A stretch of 6,480 bases of DNA. It comes from Microbacteriaceae bacterium (GTDB lineage: Bacteria > Actinomycetota > Actinomycetes > Actinomycetales > Microbacteriaceae). Positions 5,335 through 6,480 of the stretch are shown here, piece after piece (the stretch's first letter is position 1; each line of letters begins with the position of its first letter). The DNA lies in contig JAJAZI010000216.1 of the NCBI GenBank assembly GCA_026785785.1, forward strand, positions 1 through 6,480. Direction: 5' to 3'. Below the pieces are notes generated by a model. That model was not told the origin of the DNA. It made no database searches and saw nothing but the letters and a program-made list of their open reading frames with translations. The position numbers and the translations under genes are program-made.

Positions 5335-5358
5335 GATCGCTGGAACCCAGGCTGTGCC

Positions 5359-6480
5359 TCAGCGAATCTCGGTAAGGTACGTCACGAATCCGGCCTGGCG
5401 CATGGCGGAACCGACCGATTCTGCGGCGCCGGGTTCCGTGACCGCGATCATCGCGCCACCACCACCGCTACCGGTGAGCTTTGCCCCGAGCGCTCCCGCG
5501 CGCCTGGCGACACCCACCAGCGTCTCGAGCTCCGGGCTCGAGACCTGCAGGGCACCGAGCAGTCCGTGATTCATGTTCATCAGCTCACCGAGCTCCGCGA
5601 GATCACCGCGGCGCAGTGCGCCGACACCGGCCAGCACCAGCTCGTCGATCTGGGAGAAAATCGTCTCGTACCTGGCAGGATTCTTCTCTCGCGCGGCACG
5701 CACGATACCGACGGTGTGCGAGGTGAGCGAACGCACGCCAGTGAGTCCGATCACGATCTCGATTGGGCGAGGTGTGACGATGTCCGCGATTACAGGCGCC
5801 GCAGCATCCGATGCCGTATCGGGGTTGCGGAACAGGATTGCGCGTCCGAAGGTGGCGACCGTGTTATCGATACCGGACGGTGTTCCGTGCACGATGCGTT
5901 CGCATTCGAACGCGAGATTCAACACCTCGCTGTCGCCGATCGGTAGCCCGAAACGGTCAGCCATGGCGCGGATGATCGCCACGGCGAGGGCGGCTGAGGC
6001 ACCCAGTCCACTGGCCCGCGGCAGGTGGGGGAAGACGTCGACACGCATGCCCTTGCCTGCGAGACCGAGACGCTCAGCGATGTGGGCGGTCACCTGCTCA
6101 GCGAGCCCCGCGCCGATCGGGTCGTAGGCGGCATCCGTATCCCAGCGGGCGATGACCAACTCCGTGCCGTACTCCTGGCGGGTCACCTCGGCCCGGATGG
6201 TGAGACCGATCGGTGCCGCGATGGCGTGACGTCCGTAGACCACCGAATGCTCGCCGAGAAGGATGATCTTGCCGTAGCCGAAGCTGGCGCCGTGTTCTGC
6301 CGGCGCGGGTTCCGGCATTGCGACAGCAGCCTGCACCGGGATGCTGGCGGTGCGGATCGCGCGAATCGACCCGGTGTCGGCGATCCGGCCCTCCAACACG
6401 TCCAGGATGTGTCGTGCCTTCCACACCTTGATGTCTCCGCTCGCGACCAGGCGGTTGACGACCTCGTCGAAGCGTGCGCC
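5359..6480 (-). CDS. mvk: Mevalonate kinase, frame open to window edge (5' partial or N-terminally extended)
   Basis: Mevalonate kinase phosphorylates mevalonate with ATP, a step of the mevalonate route to isopentenyl diphosphate. Counting from ATG at 6318, the product has 319 residues, the usual family size. GHMP-kinase motif 1 is YGKIILLGEHSVVYG (about 15-29), motif 2 PRASGLGASAALA (101-113) is the ATP loop, and GTPSGIDN (145-152) carries the catalytic Asp151. Motif 3 is KLTGSGGGGA (280-289). ECERIVHGTPSGID identifies mevalonate kinase within the superfamily. The in-frame sequence upstream of 6318 is also open and strongly coding (nearly every third base is G or C) to 6480, adding 54 residues, including DEVVNRLVASGDIKVWKARH. 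The true start lies at 6318, at GTG 6426, or outside the window. Neither internal start has a convincing ribosome-binding site. The upstream segment is not identified. Confidence 0.93.
   Translation of the reverse strand, partial: GARFDEVVNRLVASGDIKVWKARHILDVLEGRIADTGSIRAIRTASIPVQAAVAMPEPAPAEHGASFGYGKIILLGEHSVVYGRHAIAAPIGLTIRAEVTRQEYGTELVIARWDTDAAYDPIGAGLAEQVTAHIAERLGLAGKGMRVDVFPHLPRASGLGASAALAVAIIRAMADRFGLPIGDSEVLNLAFECERIVHGTPSGIDNTVATFGRAILFRNPDTASDAAAPVIADIVTPRPIEIVIGLTGVRSLTSHTVGIVRAAREKNPARYETIFSQIDELVLAGVGALRRGDLAELGELMNMNHGLLGALQVSSPELETLVGVARRAGALGAKLTGSGGGGAMIAVTEPGAAESVGSAMRQAGFVTYLTEIR

Larger units (their letters stand above)
4933..5358. other. Spacer between the tRNA terminator and mevalonate kinase
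   Basis: This 426-bp gap has no intact gene. Its centre carries the transposase-like remnant described separately, and an inverted repeat lies near its right end. At 4933-4977 I see nothing recognisable. Plus-strand frames across the gap continue deep into the antisense of mevalonate kinase and are not credible. Confidence 0.6.

Noticed and set aside
4939..5946. Plus-strand open frame of 335 codons
   Set aside because: More than half is antisense to mevalonate kinase and the rest covers the transposase remnant. Its composition and lack of motifs mark it as a shadow frame.

Overview
The window is high-GC DNA with strong G/C preference at third codon positions. Gene content and order point to an actinobacterium, most likely Microbacteriaceae or a close relative; this is an inference from synteny and protein style, with no search run. 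It is mostly a conserved chromosomal neighbourhood known in mycobacteria as the mscL / Rv0991c / Rv0992c / galU / moeA1 / rimJ / Rv0996 region. No phage, CRISPR array or obvious new defence system is present.

Layout. 1-484 has no convincing gene and is rich in repeats: three copies of a short palindromic motif, a 38-bp tandem repeat in three copies, and hairpins that could end the operon to its right. 485-2096 is a minus-strand operon, 5-formyltetrahydrofolate cyclo-ligase -> FmdB-type zinc-ribbon protein -> MscL mechanosensitive channel. A 67-bp divergent promoter region separates it from the plus-strand genes galU, a RimJ-like acetyltransferase, and a three-TM protein resembling SepX/GlpR of actinobacterial cell division. 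A tRNA-Ala(CGC) gene and a strong intrinsic terminator follow. 4933-5358 holds the decayed N-terminal part of a transposase-like helix-turn-helix protein. 5359-6480 is a minus-strand mevalonate kinase whose coding frame stays open to the window edge.

How the parts fit. GalU makes UDP-glucose for the cell envelope. The SepX/GlpR-like protein probably acts in division or polar growth. MscL guards against osmotic downshock, and the zinc-ribbon protein is a likely orthologue of the mycobacterial redox-regulated chaperone Ruc. Mevalonate kinase feeds isoprenoid synthesis.

The most notable points are: four start codons with no Shine-Dalgarno but a TANNNT -10 box 6-7 nt upstream, suggesting leaderless mRNAs; absence of the gephyrin-like (moeA/glp) gene usually found between galU and rimJ; a long Gly/Ser tail on the zinc-ribbon protein; the open frame upstream of mevalonate kinase; and the repeat-rich left end.
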